A stretch of 64,000 bases of DNA from Candidatus Melainabacteria bacterium (GCA_016699165.1 CP064963.1:2914001-2978000); one strand, 5' to 3'. Positions 8,107-16,819 are shown, counted from the first letter of the stretch. Numbers and translations are program-made. The notes: generated by a model from the sequence alone, not told the origin.

Positions 8107-8844
8107 TTAGGCCTTGTCGCCGCCGCCGTTGCGCTGCTTGTCGTAGGCTTCGCGCTCACGACGCAGGCGCTCCTGCTCGGCGAGGTCTTCGAACTTCTGG
8201 TCGTTCTCGTTGCCCTTGGCGGCGTCGAGACGGGCCTTGGAGCGCTCGAGCTCCTGGTCGATCTTGTCGGAGGTCTGCTGCAGCTCGGAGAAGGCGCCTT
8301 CGACCTTGTTGGAGGCTTCGATGGCGACGGCCGCACTGTCGAAGACCTTCTTGAGGTCGGCCTTGGCGGCGTCGTTCTGGACCTTGGCGGCGACCTTCTC
8401 GAGGGCCTTGACGCTGTCGGTCAGAGCCTTCTTGGCGGCCTTGTCGGCTTCGGCGAACTGGTCGACGACGGCGCGCTGTGCGGTGACGGCGGCCTGAGCC
8501 TTCTGGAAGTCCTGGAACTTCTCGTTCTGGACTTCAGCCGGCATCTTGGCGTCGACCGAGATGTCGTAGTCGCCCTGAGCCTTGGTGGCCTTGGCCTGGA
8601 GTTCGGTCATCTTGTTGACCTGGTGGCGGTAGTCGCCGGTGACGTTGGTGACGCGGATGCGGTTGGCATCGACGTCCTTGGCGAGGTTCTTGAGGATGAG
8701 CTCCTGCTTCTCGACGTCGGTGGTGAGGCCGTCGACGGCCTTGCCGGCGCGGATCTGGAACATGTTCTTGAAGGCGGGAACGAAGAAGTAGAGGGCCGCG
8801 ATGACGCCGATGCCCAGGAGGATGAGTTGTACGGTGGTCGACAT
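8107..8844 (-). CDS. Membrane-anchored coiled-coil protein, copy 2 (PspA-like in part)
   Basis: A 245-residue protein: one N-terminal membrane helix (about 5-25), then a long Ala/Lys/Glu/Gln-rich coiled coil to the end, finishing in a Gly-rich GGGDKA. The repeated DKAAKKALTDSVKALEKV and ELERSKARLDAAK heptads recall PspA/IM30 or LemA-type envelope proteins, but it is neither in full. An AAAGGA ribosome site precedes the ATG. It is nearly identical to the gene at 12150-12887: I count nine residue differences, eight of them within the first 33 residues. It follows the TPM-domain gene, suggesting that the products work together at the membrane. Confidence 0.78.
   Translation of the reverse strand: MSTTVQLILLGIGVIAALYFFVPAFKNMFQIRAGKAVDGLTTDVEKQELILKNLAKDVDANRIRVTNVTGDYRHQVNKMTELQAKATKAQGDYDISVDAKMPAEVQNEKFQDFQKAQAAVTAQRAVVDQFAEADKAAKKALTDSVKALEKVAAKVQNDAAKADLKKVFDSAAVAIEASNKVEGAFSELQQTSDKIDQELERSKARLDAAKGNENDQKFEDLAEQERLRREREAYDKQRNGGGDKA
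8109..8757 (-). repeat. Direct repeat, copy at the left of the TPM gene
   Basis: About 640 bp nearly identical to 12151-12800 (around five base differences by eye), in the same orientation and about 4 kb apart. It covers the coiled-coil part of the two flanking genes. Homologous recombination between the copies would delete the TPM gene. Confidence 0.85.
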
Positions 8845-8964
8845 GGATTTGATTCCTTTCTGTCAGGCGCAAGTCGGGATGACTATGCGCGTCTCGTGAT
8901 TTTTGGGTAGCTCAGACTAAAGAAAATCGCCAGCTAGACGAATCTAGCTGGCATAGAAGAAAAT

Positions 8965-11900
8965 TTAGAAGTCGCCGCCGCCGCCGGAACGACCGCCGCT
9001 AGATGAACCGCCGCCAGAGCGACCGCCACCACCAAAGCTGTCATTGTTGCTACTGCTGCGACGAGAAGCTTCAGCCGCAGCTGCAGCACGACGAGCAGCT
9101 TCACGACGTTCTTCTTCGCGACGTTCTTCTTCACGACGCCTGCGCTCTTCTTCTGCAAGAATTGCAGCGACGCGAGCTTCAGCATTGCGCTGAGCACTGT
9201 CGGCAGCGCTTGAAGCGCTACGAGCCTGCGTTGCCGCCTGCTCGTAGTTGCCCGAGCTGAGTGCAGACTCAGCCGAGCGCAGTTGCGACCAGGCACCGCT
9301 GAGGTCGGCAGTGACACCGCGGTCATAAGACGTTGGGGTACTACCGATATTGCTCTTGGCGGAACTGATGGCACTGCGGGCGGTGTCAGCCGCCTGCTTG
9401 TCGGCGATAGCCAGATTCTTGGCCTCGACTGCCATGGACTTGGCTTCGGTAGCCTTGCGCGCAATCGAAGCCCAATCGGACTTGGCGCGCTTGATAGAAG
9501 CCTGGACCGTAGCGAGTGCACTGTTGGCGCTGGCCAGCTTATCCTGAGCAGGACGTCTGGTATCGGCGCCGCGGACATAGCCAGCCGCGTCGTTGATAGC
9601 AGCCGACAGATTGTCGATTACTGCGACGGCGTTGGCATGCTGTGCCTTCTCGTCGTCAATTGCCTTGTCCACCGCCTTGAGAGCAGCGAGCAATTTGTCA
9701 GCGCTGTCTGCCGCGGACGGCCAGTCAGTGATGTCCTTAACGACATCGATCTGCTGGATACCCAGAACCGGCATCTGGCGCTTGTAGGCCTGGTCTGTGG
9801 CCTCGGAAGTGGTGAACGAGTTGGTCGCAAGCTTGGTCGCGAGAGCCGCGGAGAGATCCGCAGACTGCTGGACGATCTTGCGGCTGTGCGAACGGAGTTC
9901 GCGCAGTTTGGCAAGACGCGTGTGAATCTCGACCAGGTCGTCGGTGGCAGACTGAATGTTGCCGCCGACTGTTTCGAGACGCTTGCGCGCCGCCAGGTAG
10001 CGCTGCTCTTCATAAGCCTTCTTCACCTTCGCCAGCTCGGCTTCAGTGGAGTCGGAAACGGCGTTGGCGTTGTCCAGCTTCTCGGGCTCGCCCGGGAAGT
10101 TCTTGGCCAGGAATTCGGCCTTGAGTTCTGTCACTGCCGTGGTGGCGCCGGGGATATCACCCTGGAGTTTGCCGAGGCTAGTGCGGACTGGCACCAACTG
10201 CTTCTCGACGAGGGCTTTGGCGGCAAAGACAGCATCGACCAATGCGTTGGCATCGGCTGCAGCCTTCTCCGCTTTAGCTTTCTCGTCCGATGCCTTGTCG
10301 AGCTCGCCTTGAAGGCAAGCCGCTTTGGCTTTGGCAAAATGATCATTGGCTTCACCAAGAATGGTGTCGGGGTTGCCGTTCTCCTCGTTGAGGAGGAAAG
10401 TGGTGCCCGAAGCCAGTTCGCGTACTTCCTTGTCGGTCAGAGCGTACTTGTAATCGACGACTTGACCGCGCACAGTTGCAACGCGAGAAGTGCTCTTGCC
10501 AATGGCCTTTTCGGTATCGGCAAAAGACTTCTGAATGCCGATGGCACGCAGAAGCGAGGCTTTGAGAGCCTCGAAACCGGCCTCGACCTTCTCCGAGCCG
10601 GCGAAGGCATCGAGCGGGTTGCTGTCGAGGATGGCGAGGAAGGCAGTTTTGCCTTCGACGAGACCTTTGTAGATAGTCTCGTAGGGGTCGAAGTTGAGGC
10701 CGACGGTCTGCAGGTCAGGCTTGAGGTCGACCACGCTTTTGTCGAGGACGTCGATGTCCTTCTTGTTCTGCGCGGCACCGTCGAAGGCGCCCTTGATCGC
10801 AGCCAGAGCCTTGTTGGTCTTGTCGAAGAGCTGCTCCATTTCGGCGAGCACTTCTTCGGGCTTGTATTCCTTTTCCTCGACCAGACCGCCGTACAGGGTC
10901 GCCATTTCGAGCGGCAATTCCTGACCGGTAATCTTGATCGAAGTCTGGGTCAAAAGCAGATTCACCTTGGAGAAGGTGCCGAACAGGGCGAAGGGGAAAC
11001 GAGCCCCCGAAGCCAGTTTCTCCGCTTCCAGGAAGCGCCGGTTAGCAGCAAGCTGCCTGGCGCTGTAGTTGGCGAAGTCGGTCACCGCAACCTTGAACTT
11101 GGCTGCAGTGGTGCCCTTGAACTTCTCCTGCCACGCTGCCTGGTGCTGCAGGAAGCCGAAGTAGCCGGATTCCAGACGCTGGTAGTTGGTGGAAGAAGCG
11201 GTCATGCGCTCACGCCAGGTGGCGACGAGCTTGTCGGTCGCGGCCTTGCGGCTGCGATACATGATGAACATGATGCCGAGAATGATGAGGATGGCGCCCG
11301 GAGGTCCACCGACCATCAGATAGAACTGAATGGCAGCGTTGCGTTCAGCAGCTTCCTGAGCCAGGCGAGCGTCTTCGATCACCTGCAGCCTGCGCTGTTC
11401 GGACTGCCGAATGGCTGCCTGCTTTTCGTTCTCGATCTGCTGGAGACGCCACGCTTCCTGCCGCTTGATGGCAGCAAAATGCTCGGTCACTGCCGCATTG
11501 ATTCCGACTGCGACGGCATTGCCGAAGCCCGCAGGATCATTTGGCAGATAGACGCGCTGGTTCGCGCTGAGCGGACTGCCCGAACCGCCAAAGAAGCTTC
11601 CGGTCAATCCATAATCCTGGAGCCGGTTGCCGCCGTTTGCAGCGAACGAGAACTTGTTTGGGTCCGCGCTTGATCTGACCAGAAGCACGACGGCGTAGTC
11701 GTCGGCGGGCAGCTTGGACTGCACCATCGCGACGAATTGGTCGAGCTTCCAGACGGCGAACTTGTCCGAAGTCGGATTGGTTTCAGTCCCCTGCTGGGTC
11801 ATGACGAAGTAGAACTTCAGCCCATGCGTGGAGCTGAGGTTCTGAAGCTTCGCTTCCAAACCATTGAGAGATACGGGGAACTGCGAATGATTGGACAAAG

Positions 11901-12039
11901 TAGGGTCGAGATAGACAGAGCGGTCGGTGCGAAATTCGGATTTCGGCAACCAGGTGTCGGCTGCCTGTGCACCACCCGTGGTGACGAATGCCACCATCAT
12001 CATGATGAGTGCAAGCAGTACTCTTATGGGGTTGTTCAT
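8965..12039 (-). CDS. TPM-domain membrane protein with very long coiled coil
   Basis: About 1024 residues. A signal peptide (to about 27) leads into an extracytoplasmic TPM-like domain (about 30-200: FVMTQQGTE..., then VVLLVRSSADPNKFSFAANGG). A short helical stretch and one membrane helix (about 240-262) follow, then about 700 residues of mostly alpha-helical coiled coil, probably cytoplasmic, and a Ser/Gly-rich tail typical of TPM proteins. TPM proteins are often paired with LemA or PspA-like partners; here the neighbours on both sides are membrane-anchored coiled-coil proteins. The ATG at 12039 is preferred over the TTG at 12048 because of its spacing to GGAG. The length is several times that of an ordinary TPM protein. 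Confidence 0.78.
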   Translation of the reverse strand: MNNPIRVLLALIMMMVAFVTTGGAQAADTWLPKSEFRTDRSVYLDPTLSNHSQFPVSLNGLEAKLQNLSSTHGLKFYFVMTQQGTETNPTSDKFAVWKLDQFVAMVQSKLPADDYAVVLLVRSSADPNKFSFAANGGNRLQDYGLTGSFFGGSGSPLSANQRVYLPNDPAGFGNAVAVGINAAVTEHFAAIKRQEAWRLQQIENEKQAAIRQSEQRRLQVIEDARLAQEAAERNAAIQFYLMVGGPPGAILIILGIMFIMYRSRKAATDKLVATWRERMTASSTNYQRLESGYFGFLQHQAAWQEKFKGTTAAKFKVAVTDFANYSARQLAANRRFLEAEKLASGARFPFALFGTFSKVNLLLTQTSIKITGQELPLEMATLYGGLVEEKEYKPEEVLAEMEQLFDKTNKALAAIKGAFDGAAQNKKDIDVLDKSVVDLKPDLQTVGLNFDPYETIYKGLVEGKTAFLAILDSNPLDAFAGSEKVEAGFEALKASLLRAIGIQKSFADTEKAIGKSTSRVATVRGQVVDYKYALTDKEVRELASGTTFLLNEENGNPDTILGEANDHFAKAKAACLQGELDKASDEKAKAEKAAADANALVDAVFAAKALVEKQLVPVRTSLGKLQGDIPGATTAVTELKAEFLAKNFPGEPEKLDNANAVSDSTEAELAKVKKAYEEQRYLAARKRLETVGGNIQSATDDLVEIHTRLAKLRELRSHSRKIVQQSADLSAALATKLATNSFTTSEATDQAYKRQMPVLGIQQIDVVKDITDWPSAADSADKLLAALKAVDKAIDDEKAQHANAVAVIDNLSAAINDAAGYVRGADTRRPAQDKLASANSALATVQASIKRAKSDWASIARKATEAKSMAVEAKNLAIADKQAADTARSAISSAKSNIGSTPTSYDRGVTADLSGAWSQLRSAESALSSGNYEQAATQARSASSAADSAQRNAEARVAAILAEEERRRREEERREEERREAARRAAAAAEASRRSSSNNDSFGGGGRSGGGSSSGGRSGGGGDF

Positions 12040-12077
12040 TTTGAACAATTCTCCTTTTTCTAGGTTGAGGTCAAAGA

Positions 12078-12115
12078 CCCGCTGCCCAGGCGCATTGCGC
12101 GGTCTGGACAGCGGG
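12078..12115 (-). terminator. Hairpin between the coiled-coil gene (copy 1) and the TPM gene
   Basis: CCCGCTGcCCAG pairs with CTGGaCAGCGGG around a GC-rich loop. On the minus strand it is followed by TCTTTGACCTC. It may attenuate rather than stop transcription into the TPM gene. Confidence 0.55.
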
Positions 12116-12149
12116 CCTCAGTTCAGATTTTCAGAAAAGGAGTAACGAC

Positions 12150-12887
12150 TCAGGCCTTGTCGCCGCCGCCGTTGCGCTGCTTGTCGTAGGCTTCGCGCTC
12201 ACGACGCAGGCGCTCCTGCTCGGCGAGGTCTTCGAACTTCTGGTCGTTCTCGTTGCCCTTGGCGGCGTCGAGACGGGCCTTGGAGCGCTCGAGCTCCTGG
12301 TCGATCTTGTCGGAGGTCTGCTGCAGCTCGGAGAAGGCGCCTTCGACCTTGTTGGAGGCTTCGATGGCGACGGCCGCACTGTCGAAGACCTTCTTGAGGT
12401 CGGCCTTGGCGGCGTCGTTCTGGACCTTGGCGGCGACCTTCTCGAGGGCCTTGACGCTGTCGGTCAGAGCCTTCTTGGCGGCCTTGTCGGCTTCGGCGAA
12501 CTGGTCGACGACGCCGCGCTGGGCGGTGACGGCGGCCTGTGCCTTCTGGAAGTCCTGGAACTTCTCGTTCTGGACTTCAGCCGGCATCTTGGCGTCGACC
12601 GAGATGTCGTAGTCGCCCTGAGCCTTGGTGGCCTTGGCCTGGAGTTCGGTCATCTTGTTGACCTGGTGGCGGTAGTCGCCGGTGACGTTGGTGACGCGGA
12701 TGCGGTTGGCATCGACGTCCTTGGCGAGGTTCTTGAGGATGAGCTCCTGCTTCTCGACGTCGGTGGTGAGACCGTCGACAGCCTTGCCGCCGCGGATGTT
12801 GATCATGTTCTTGAAGGCGGGCCAGAGGAAGTAGAGAGCGCCAGCAACGCCGAGGCCCAGGAGGATGAGTTGTACGGTGGTCGACAT
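12150..12887 (-). CDS. Membrane-anchored coiled-coil protein, copy 1 (PspA-like in part)
   Basis: A 245-residue near-duplicate of the protein at 8107-8844, with the same layout: an N-terminal helix (LILLGLGVAGALYFLWPAF), then the coiled coil to GGGDKA. The membrane segment differs at eight positions from the other copy while the coiled coil differs at one. The AAAGGA ribosome site and the surrounding leader are also conserved between copies. It is the first gene of the minus-strand series, so the order is anchor, TPM protein, anchor. Confidence 0.78.
   Translation of the reverse strand: MSTTVQLILLGLGVAGALYFLWPAFKNMINIRGGKAVDGLTTDVEKQELILKNLAKDVDANRIRVTNVTGDYRHQVNKMTELQAKATKAQGDYDISVDAKMPAEVQNEKFQDFQKAQAAVTAQRGVVDQFAEADKAAKKALTDSVKALEKVAAKVQNDAAKADLKKVFDSAAVAIEASNKVEGAFSELQQTSDKIDQELERSKARLDAAKGNENDQKFEDLAEQERLRREREAYDKQRNGGGDKA
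12151..12800 (-). repeat. Direct repeat, copy at the right of the TPM gene
   Basis: Partner of the repeat at 8109-8757. The two copies are the same length and in the same orientation. The 5' part of the genes (membrane segment) has diverged, while the last bases next to the start codon and leader are again near-identical. Confidence 0.85.
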
Positions 12888-13323
12888 GGATATGATTCCT
12901 TTCTGTCAGGCACAAGTCGGGATGACTGTGCTTGTTTCGTGTCAAAACTTCAAGCATTGCTTGTTGGCTTGGATGCGCTGAAGTTTTGGTTAGTTCTGGA
13001 AGAAGAAGTTAAAAGAGAAGTCCAATGCAGATGAAAAAAGGGTGCCAAAGACTAACCAGTTGTGGGGCTGGTATACAAATAAGCTCTTTACTTGCTGTTA
13101 CTAAGTTCTTTGTGCTTTTTATCTATTCTCTATTTAATCGAAGCTAGAGATGCTTGACATTTGCCGCGTTACAACCAGACTGCCTACCCCAAAATAATTT
13201 CTTAATGTCTTGAAGATACTGGAAATAAGCGGGTTTTCACTAATCAAGTGTTCGCGCCGCTCGCGCACCTTGGCAACCTATAGATATGTTCGCGCAAGTT
13301 CGCACTAATATCTGCACAAAGAA
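12888..13323. other. Intergenic region upstream of the coiled-coil/TPM series
   Basis: About 430 bases, AT-richer than the genes it precedes. It should hold the promoter of the minus-strand series. I see no supported ORF and no clear sigma-70 pair. Confidence 0.4.
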
Positions 13324-13350
13324 AACGAGACGGAGCTTAACCGTCTCGTT
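13324..13350 (-). terminator. Rho-independent terminator
   Basis: AACGAGACGG (13324-13333) pairs with CCGTCTCGTT (13341-13350). On the minus strand it continues into TTTTCTTTG. It ends the gene at 13396-14109. Confidence 0.8.
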
Positions 13351-13381
13351 CCAGAACTTGAATTTTCCAGACTTGGTCGAG

Positions 13382-13409
13382 CTGTTCTAAGATGCTTATC
13401 TTAGAACAG
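13382..13409 (-). promoter_or_regulatory. Perfect hairpin across the stop codon
   Basis: CTGTTCTAAGAT (13382-13393) and ATCTTAGAACAG (13398-13409) form a 12-bp perfect stem with a 4-base loop. The stop codon of the secreted protein gene lies in the loop. There is no T-run, so this is not an ordinary terminator; it could protect the mRNA 3' end. Confidence 0.55.
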
Positions 13410-14109
13410 GATTGTTTCCAGCAACACTATTAGACAAGGACATTGGCTGATCTAAGGCGAATTTCACTCTTGATCCGCTAGGAATTTTTACATCCTTACC
13501 TTTTCTCCAGAGGTTGGATCCAAGACCGACAGCGCCACCAGTGGCGACACCAGCAATAGCTCCAGCTCCGATTGCTCCGCCCACGATTGGAGCGAAACAG
13601 ATACCAAGTAACGTTCCGCCAGCAGTCCAGGCAGCGGTTCTCACCACGCCGGATTTGACTGTGGATGAAGTGGTGCGACCTTTCAGTTCGCCTTTCTTCT
13701 CGTGAACACCGGGATCTTGTTGATCAGCAGTGATGATAGCGGACAGTGGATATTTCATGCCATCAGGAGTGGTGGCGGAAATAAGGTGTAAAGTCATAGC
13801 ACCGTTCTTACCGGCAAGTCCACCTTTGTCTGCGGAAATGACTTGACCTTCAAGTGCGGTATTAGAAGGAAGAACCATGTCGCTTCCCAAATACATGGGG
13901 GTGTATAAACGAGCGTTGAAAATGTCGCCTGGTTTGGCGACGCTACTATCTATTGCGCTGGTCAAAGTTGCGTCTATAACAGTTCCTGTCGGTACATAAG
14001 TAATACGTCCCTGTAAGGTTTCTCCGTTGTAAGTCTGAGCCAGAGCGGGGCCAACAGAACCAAGTAAGAGAACACCAGCCAGAGCCAATGTTATGGGTGT
14101 TCTTTTCAT
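13396..14109 (-). CDS. Secreted protein with glycine-zipper segment, unknown
   Basis: A 237-residue protein with a clear signal peptide (hydrophobic core, cleavage near ALAQ, about residue 25). Two related beta segments occur near the ends: LPSNTALEGQV (about 80-90) and PSGSRVKFALDQP (about 210-222). These are like the beta-barrel halves seen in TrbI/VirB10-like or envelope scaffold proteins. Between them is a Gly/Ala-rich stretch (about 155-200, GGAIGAGAIAGVATGGAVG) resembling a glycine zipper. It is probably periplasmic or outer-membrane associated. The exact function is unknown. Confidence 0.7.
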   Translation of the reverse strand: MKRTPITLALAGVLLLGSVGPALAQTYNGETLQGRITYVPTGTVIDATLTSAIDSSVAKPGDIFNARLYTPMYLGSDMVLPSNTALEGQVISADKGGLAGKNGAMTLHLISATTPDGMKYPLSAIITADQQDPGVHEKKGELKGRTTSSTVKSGVVRTAAWTAGGTLLGICFAPIVGGAIGAGAIAGVATGGAVGLGSNLWRKGKDVKIPSGSRVKFALDQPMSLSNSVAGNNPVLR

Positions 14110-14380
14110 TCGATACTCCTTCTTTCAGATAGCGAGTTCATAGGGTACAAGCGGCTGAGCGCGCTTGTTTAACTGAGTCTCAGGATAGCATAATAGTTAT
14201 AAAGTGAAATCGGGAAAACCTATATTCCTCTATGCGATAGCATATATGATACCAGCAAGATGGCGTATATGGTGGCGTTTGCAGATTCGCCAGTTTCCCG
14301 AAATACCGATTATATGGTTCTGATAATGCTTTCCAGCCTATAAATCTCAGTTGTCAGAAGAATTTGAGGTGGTATCGAAC

Positions 14381-14902
14381 TTAGTGCTTCAAATTCACTT
14401 TCTTGTTTTCACCAATATCAGCTGACTGTCCTGACATACCTTTTATAAGTGCCACCGCATGTGAAATCATCGAACTTGGTCCATCCCAATATTCGGCCTT
14501 TTGTCCATTGATCTTCAATAAGGCAATATCTGGCGTGTCGACTCCCGCTGGGAACCACGCCATTAATTCAGGCAACCACAATTCTTCTATTTTAGATTTG
14601 TCTCTCACCAATTCGGCAGTGCCTGAAAGTGAGACGTAGTTCTGTTTTTTGATGTCGGTAAAAGAGACATTCACTTGTGGATGTTTTTTCGCTTCAATAA
14701 CTTTGTGCGAATTCCCGTAGGTGAAAAACCAGACATCACCATCGAATTCCACTTTGCCATTGACCGACATTGGTCTGCTGCGCAGCGAACCGTCATCATC
14801 CATTGTGGTCAACATGCCAAAATCGATGTCTTTAATAAGTTCGCTCAATTTATTCACATCATCACAATTATTGGTGCTGCATCCGAGATTATCTGTGCTC
14901 AT
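14381..14902 (-). CDS. Pyridoxamine 5'-phosphate oxidase-like / general stress FMN-binding protein
   Basis: A 173-residue protein with the split-barrel flavin-binding fold of general stress protein 26-type proteins. Visible markers are DFGMLTTMDDDGSLRSRPM (strand with the RSRPM flavin contact), DVWFFTYGNSHKVIEAKKHPQVNVSF and YVSLSGTAELV. These are among the core motifs of the family. The N-terminal 20 residues carry Cys and Asn and are not part of the fold. The family binds FMN or related cofactors and is linked to stress; the substrate is unknown. It is divergent from the vapBC-like operon. Confidence 0.85.
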   Translation of the reverse strand: MSTDNLGCSTNNCDDVNKLSELIKDIDFGMLTTMDDDGSLRSRPMSVNGKVEFDGDVWFFTYGNSHKVIEAKKHPQVNVSFTDIKKQNYVSLSGTAELVRDKSKIEELWLPELMAWFPAGVDTPDIALLKINGQKAEYWDGPSSMISHAVALIKGMSGQSADIGENKKVNLKH

Positions 14903-14968
14903 ATTGTTTCTCCTTGCTTGGCTTGATACATATGACCTAGCAGAATTTTGAACCGGCGATCTCTTTGT

Positions 14969-15006
14969 GGTAGAATGGTAGAATCGTTAATTAAAAAGGT
15001 AGAATT
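14969..15006 (+). promoter_or_regulatory. Triple GGTAGAAT repeat upstream of vapB
   Basis: GGTAGAAT occurs at 14969-14976, 14977-14984 and 14999-15006, the last ending 7 bases before the vapB start codon. Such direct repeats may be the antitoxin operator. No strong -35/-10 pair stands out; TTGTGG (14965-14970) followed 17 bases later by TAATTA is a weak candidate. Confidence 0.45.
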
Positions 15007-15013
15007 TTAAATC

Positions 15014-15268
15014 ATGAGCATGAATATTAAAAACGAAGAAGCTCATGAACTGGCGAAAGAGCTTGCAGCGCTTTCAGGCCAAAGCATCACTACCGTTGTG
15101 ACTGTAGCGCTTCGAGAAAAGCTCGAGCGAACTAAAAGGGACAGCTCGATAGGTATGAGCGATCAGCTTCTTGCAATAGGCAGAAGATTTTCCGAGCAAG
15201 TGAAGCAAAGTAAATTTAAAATACTGACTGATGATGACTTATACGATGAAATGGGTCTGCCTAAATGA
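15014..15268 (+). CDS. vapB: VapB-like antitoxin
   Basis: An 84-residue antitoxin of the Rv0623-like VapB type: MNIKNEEAHELAKELAALSG, then SITTVVTVALREKLE. The N-terminal half forms the DNA-binding ribbon-helix-helix and the tail (LTDDDLYDEMGLPK) wraps the toxin. It overlaps the toxin gene by four bases (ATGA), so the two are translationally coupled. Confidence 0.88.
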   Translation: MSMNIKNEEAHELAKELAALSGQSITTVVTVALREKLERTKRDSSIGMSDQLLAIGRRFSEQVKQSKFKILTDDDLYDEMGLPK

Positions 15269-15660
15269 TCGTCGACTCTTCAGCTATTCTGGCGATTTTG
15301 CTTGTTGAACCTGATGCGCACACTTATGCTGTTGCCATCGCCAAAGCCTATGTGACGAGGCTTTCCGCAGCGAACTGTATCGAAGTTGCAGCTAGGGTCG
15401 AAGCCTTAAAGAATCCAATTGCAAGTCGAGAATTGGATGCTTTTATCAAAAAATCTCTAATTACTATTGAAGACGTTACGGCAGAACAGGCTCAAATAGC
15501 CAGAGAAGCCTATCGCGATTTTGGCAAAGGAAGTGGACATGCTGCCAAACTAAATTTTGGTGATTGTTTTTCTTACGCCCTCGCCAAAGCTTATGATGAG
15601 CCACTTCTATTTAAAGGAAACGATTTTTCTAAAACAGATATCCGATCTGCTTTGAAGTGA
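15265..15660 (+). CDS. vapC: VapC-like PIN-domain ribonuclease toxin
   Basis: A 131-residue PIN-domain protein. The four acidic residues of the Mg-binding site are visible: D4 (MIVDSSA), E40 (CIEVAAR), D100 (NFGDCFSYALAK) and D120 (FKGNDFSKTDI). VapC toxins cut specific tRNA or rRNA to halt growth. The length is typical, and the overlap with the upstream antitoxin is characteristic of the system. Confidence 0.92.
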   Translation: MIVDSSAILAILLVEPDAHTYAVAIAKAYVTRLSAANCIEVAARVEALKNPIASRELDAFIKKSLITIEDVTAEQAQIAREAYRDFGKGSGHAAKLNFGDCFSYALAKAYDEPLLFKGNDFSKTDIRSALK

Positions 15661-15710
15661 AGTGCCAAAAGTTGCTTTACTAAAATTTATAGTAAAACGA
15701 TTCAAAAGAA

Positions 15711-15741
15711 CTGAGGTAGAGAGACTTGCTCTCCACCTCAG
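15711..15741 (-). terminator. Terminator of the 15.8-17.4 kb series
   Basis: CTGAGGTAGAGAG pairs with CTCTCcACCTCAG. On the minus strand it is followed by TTCTTTTG. It lies between the convergent vapC and the unknown 197-residue gene. Confidence 0.75.
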
Positions 15742-15763
15742 TCAGATTATCAGCTAAGCGAAA

Positions 15764-16357
15764 CTAGCCCGCAAAGCCAACTGCGTGCGTTTTGGGCACG
15801 TCCTTCCACTTGTCGATCGGGCGCGGACGGAAACATCCGTGCTCGACGATTGCCGACGAGTCCTGGTCGGGCTCACGGTCGATCCAGTCGAAAGCAACCT
15901 GCTCGCCGACCTTGAGCGGCACAAGACGCGCTGCGGTGTGCAGAAACCTTTCGCCGGCGATGAAGGCAGTTTTGCCGTCGAATGCGACAGCCTTGCGCGC
16001 ATCGACAACCGGGTGCGAGACGTTGGTCTCGACCCAGTTGGTGACGGCGCAGTTGACGAGGGCGGTGTCGTTGTCGCCGCTGCACGGACCCAGAACGAAG
16101 GTGCCATCGGGACCGGCGATGAGGTCGCCCTGGTAGACGATCTCGTCGCCGCCGCGGCACTGCTTGAGCACTTCCTGCCAGAGGGCGCCGGTCAGATAGA
16201 CGCGCACGCCCACTTCGCGCGAGGGATTTTTCACGCCGATGGAAACGCCCAGGGTGAGGTCGGCGCCAACGAAGATGTAGGGACGGTGCGATTCGTCGCG
16301 ACGAACAGCAATGCCCGAGGTGAGGGTGGCATCGGCGGTGGCTTGAAACAGCTTCAT
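15764..16357 (-). CDS. Soluble protein of unknown function (197 aa)
   Basis: A 197-residue protein with an AGAGGAGT ribosome site. No signal peptide or membrane segment is seen. It looks beta-rich, with repeated short hydrophobic strands (YIFVGADLTLGVSIGV, GVRVYLTGALWQEV, EIVYQGDLIAG, GTFVLGPC). It shares composition and spacing with the two genes upstream (16420 and 16820), which are probably co-transcribed. I do not recognise a family. Confidence 0.65.
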   Translation of the reverse strand: MKLFQATADATLTSGIAVRRDESHRPYIFVGADLTLGVSIGVKNPSREVGVRVYLTGALWQEVLKQCRGGDEIVYQGDLIAGPDGTFVLGPCSGDNDTALVNCAVTNWVETNVSHPVVDARKAVAFDGKTAFIAGERFLHTAARLVPLKVGEQVAFDWIDREPDQDSSAIVEHGCFRPRPIDKWKDVPKTHAVGFAG

Positions 16358-16419
16358 GTGTTTTACTCCTCTTAGTCTGGTTGAGGGGTGGTTACTAGCT
16401 TTTACTCAGAAGAGAAGTA

Positions 16420-16740
16420 TTAAACTTCCGTTTCGACAACGGTGTAGGGAACTCCGAGTGCAGCGGAAACCTTGTCGGCGAGCTGGGTTATAACAGCCCA
16501 GTCGTCCTTGAAGAATTCCCAGCCGCTCTCGCCGACCCACCTTTCCTGATTGAAGAGGAAAGGCTTGAAACCGAGTTCTTCTGCCGCATCCACCACAGCC
16601 TCGTCGAAAGTCCAGCGCTGTGAATCGGGGCAGTCGAAGCGACAATTGCGGAAAGCAACGAAGTTCTCGTCGCCTTCAAGTTCTGTCGCAGACAGCATCG
16701 GAGTGCCGCGCGACGTAAGACGCTTAAGAGTAAGCTTCAT
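16420..16740 (-). CDS. Small soluble protein, unknown (106 aa)
   Basis: A 106-residue protein starting after AAAAGGAGAAAGGAC, a strong ribosome site. It contains a DCPDSQRWTFDEAVVDAAEE segment and three conserved-looking tryptophans. No membrane segment is predicted and no family is recognised. It sits between the 200-residue membrane protein gene and the 197-residue gene on the same strand. Confidence 0.65.
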   Translation of the reverse strand: MKLTLKRLTSRGTPMLSATELEGDENFVAFRNCRFDCPDSQRWTFDEAVVDAAEELGFKPFLFNQERWVGESGWEFFKDDWAVITQLADKVSAALGVPYTVVETEV

Positions 16741-16819
16741 GTCCTTTCTCCTTTTCGTTGGAGATTGAATCGGGTGAGCAGCGGCGGCGAATGGGAACCG
16801 CTGCTAGTAAGCCGAATGA

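Noticed and set aside
9283..11673. A 796-codon open frame on the plus strand
   Set aside because: It lies opposite the TPM coiled-coil gene and is a by-product of its GC-rich codons; composition is unnatural and there is no ribosome site.
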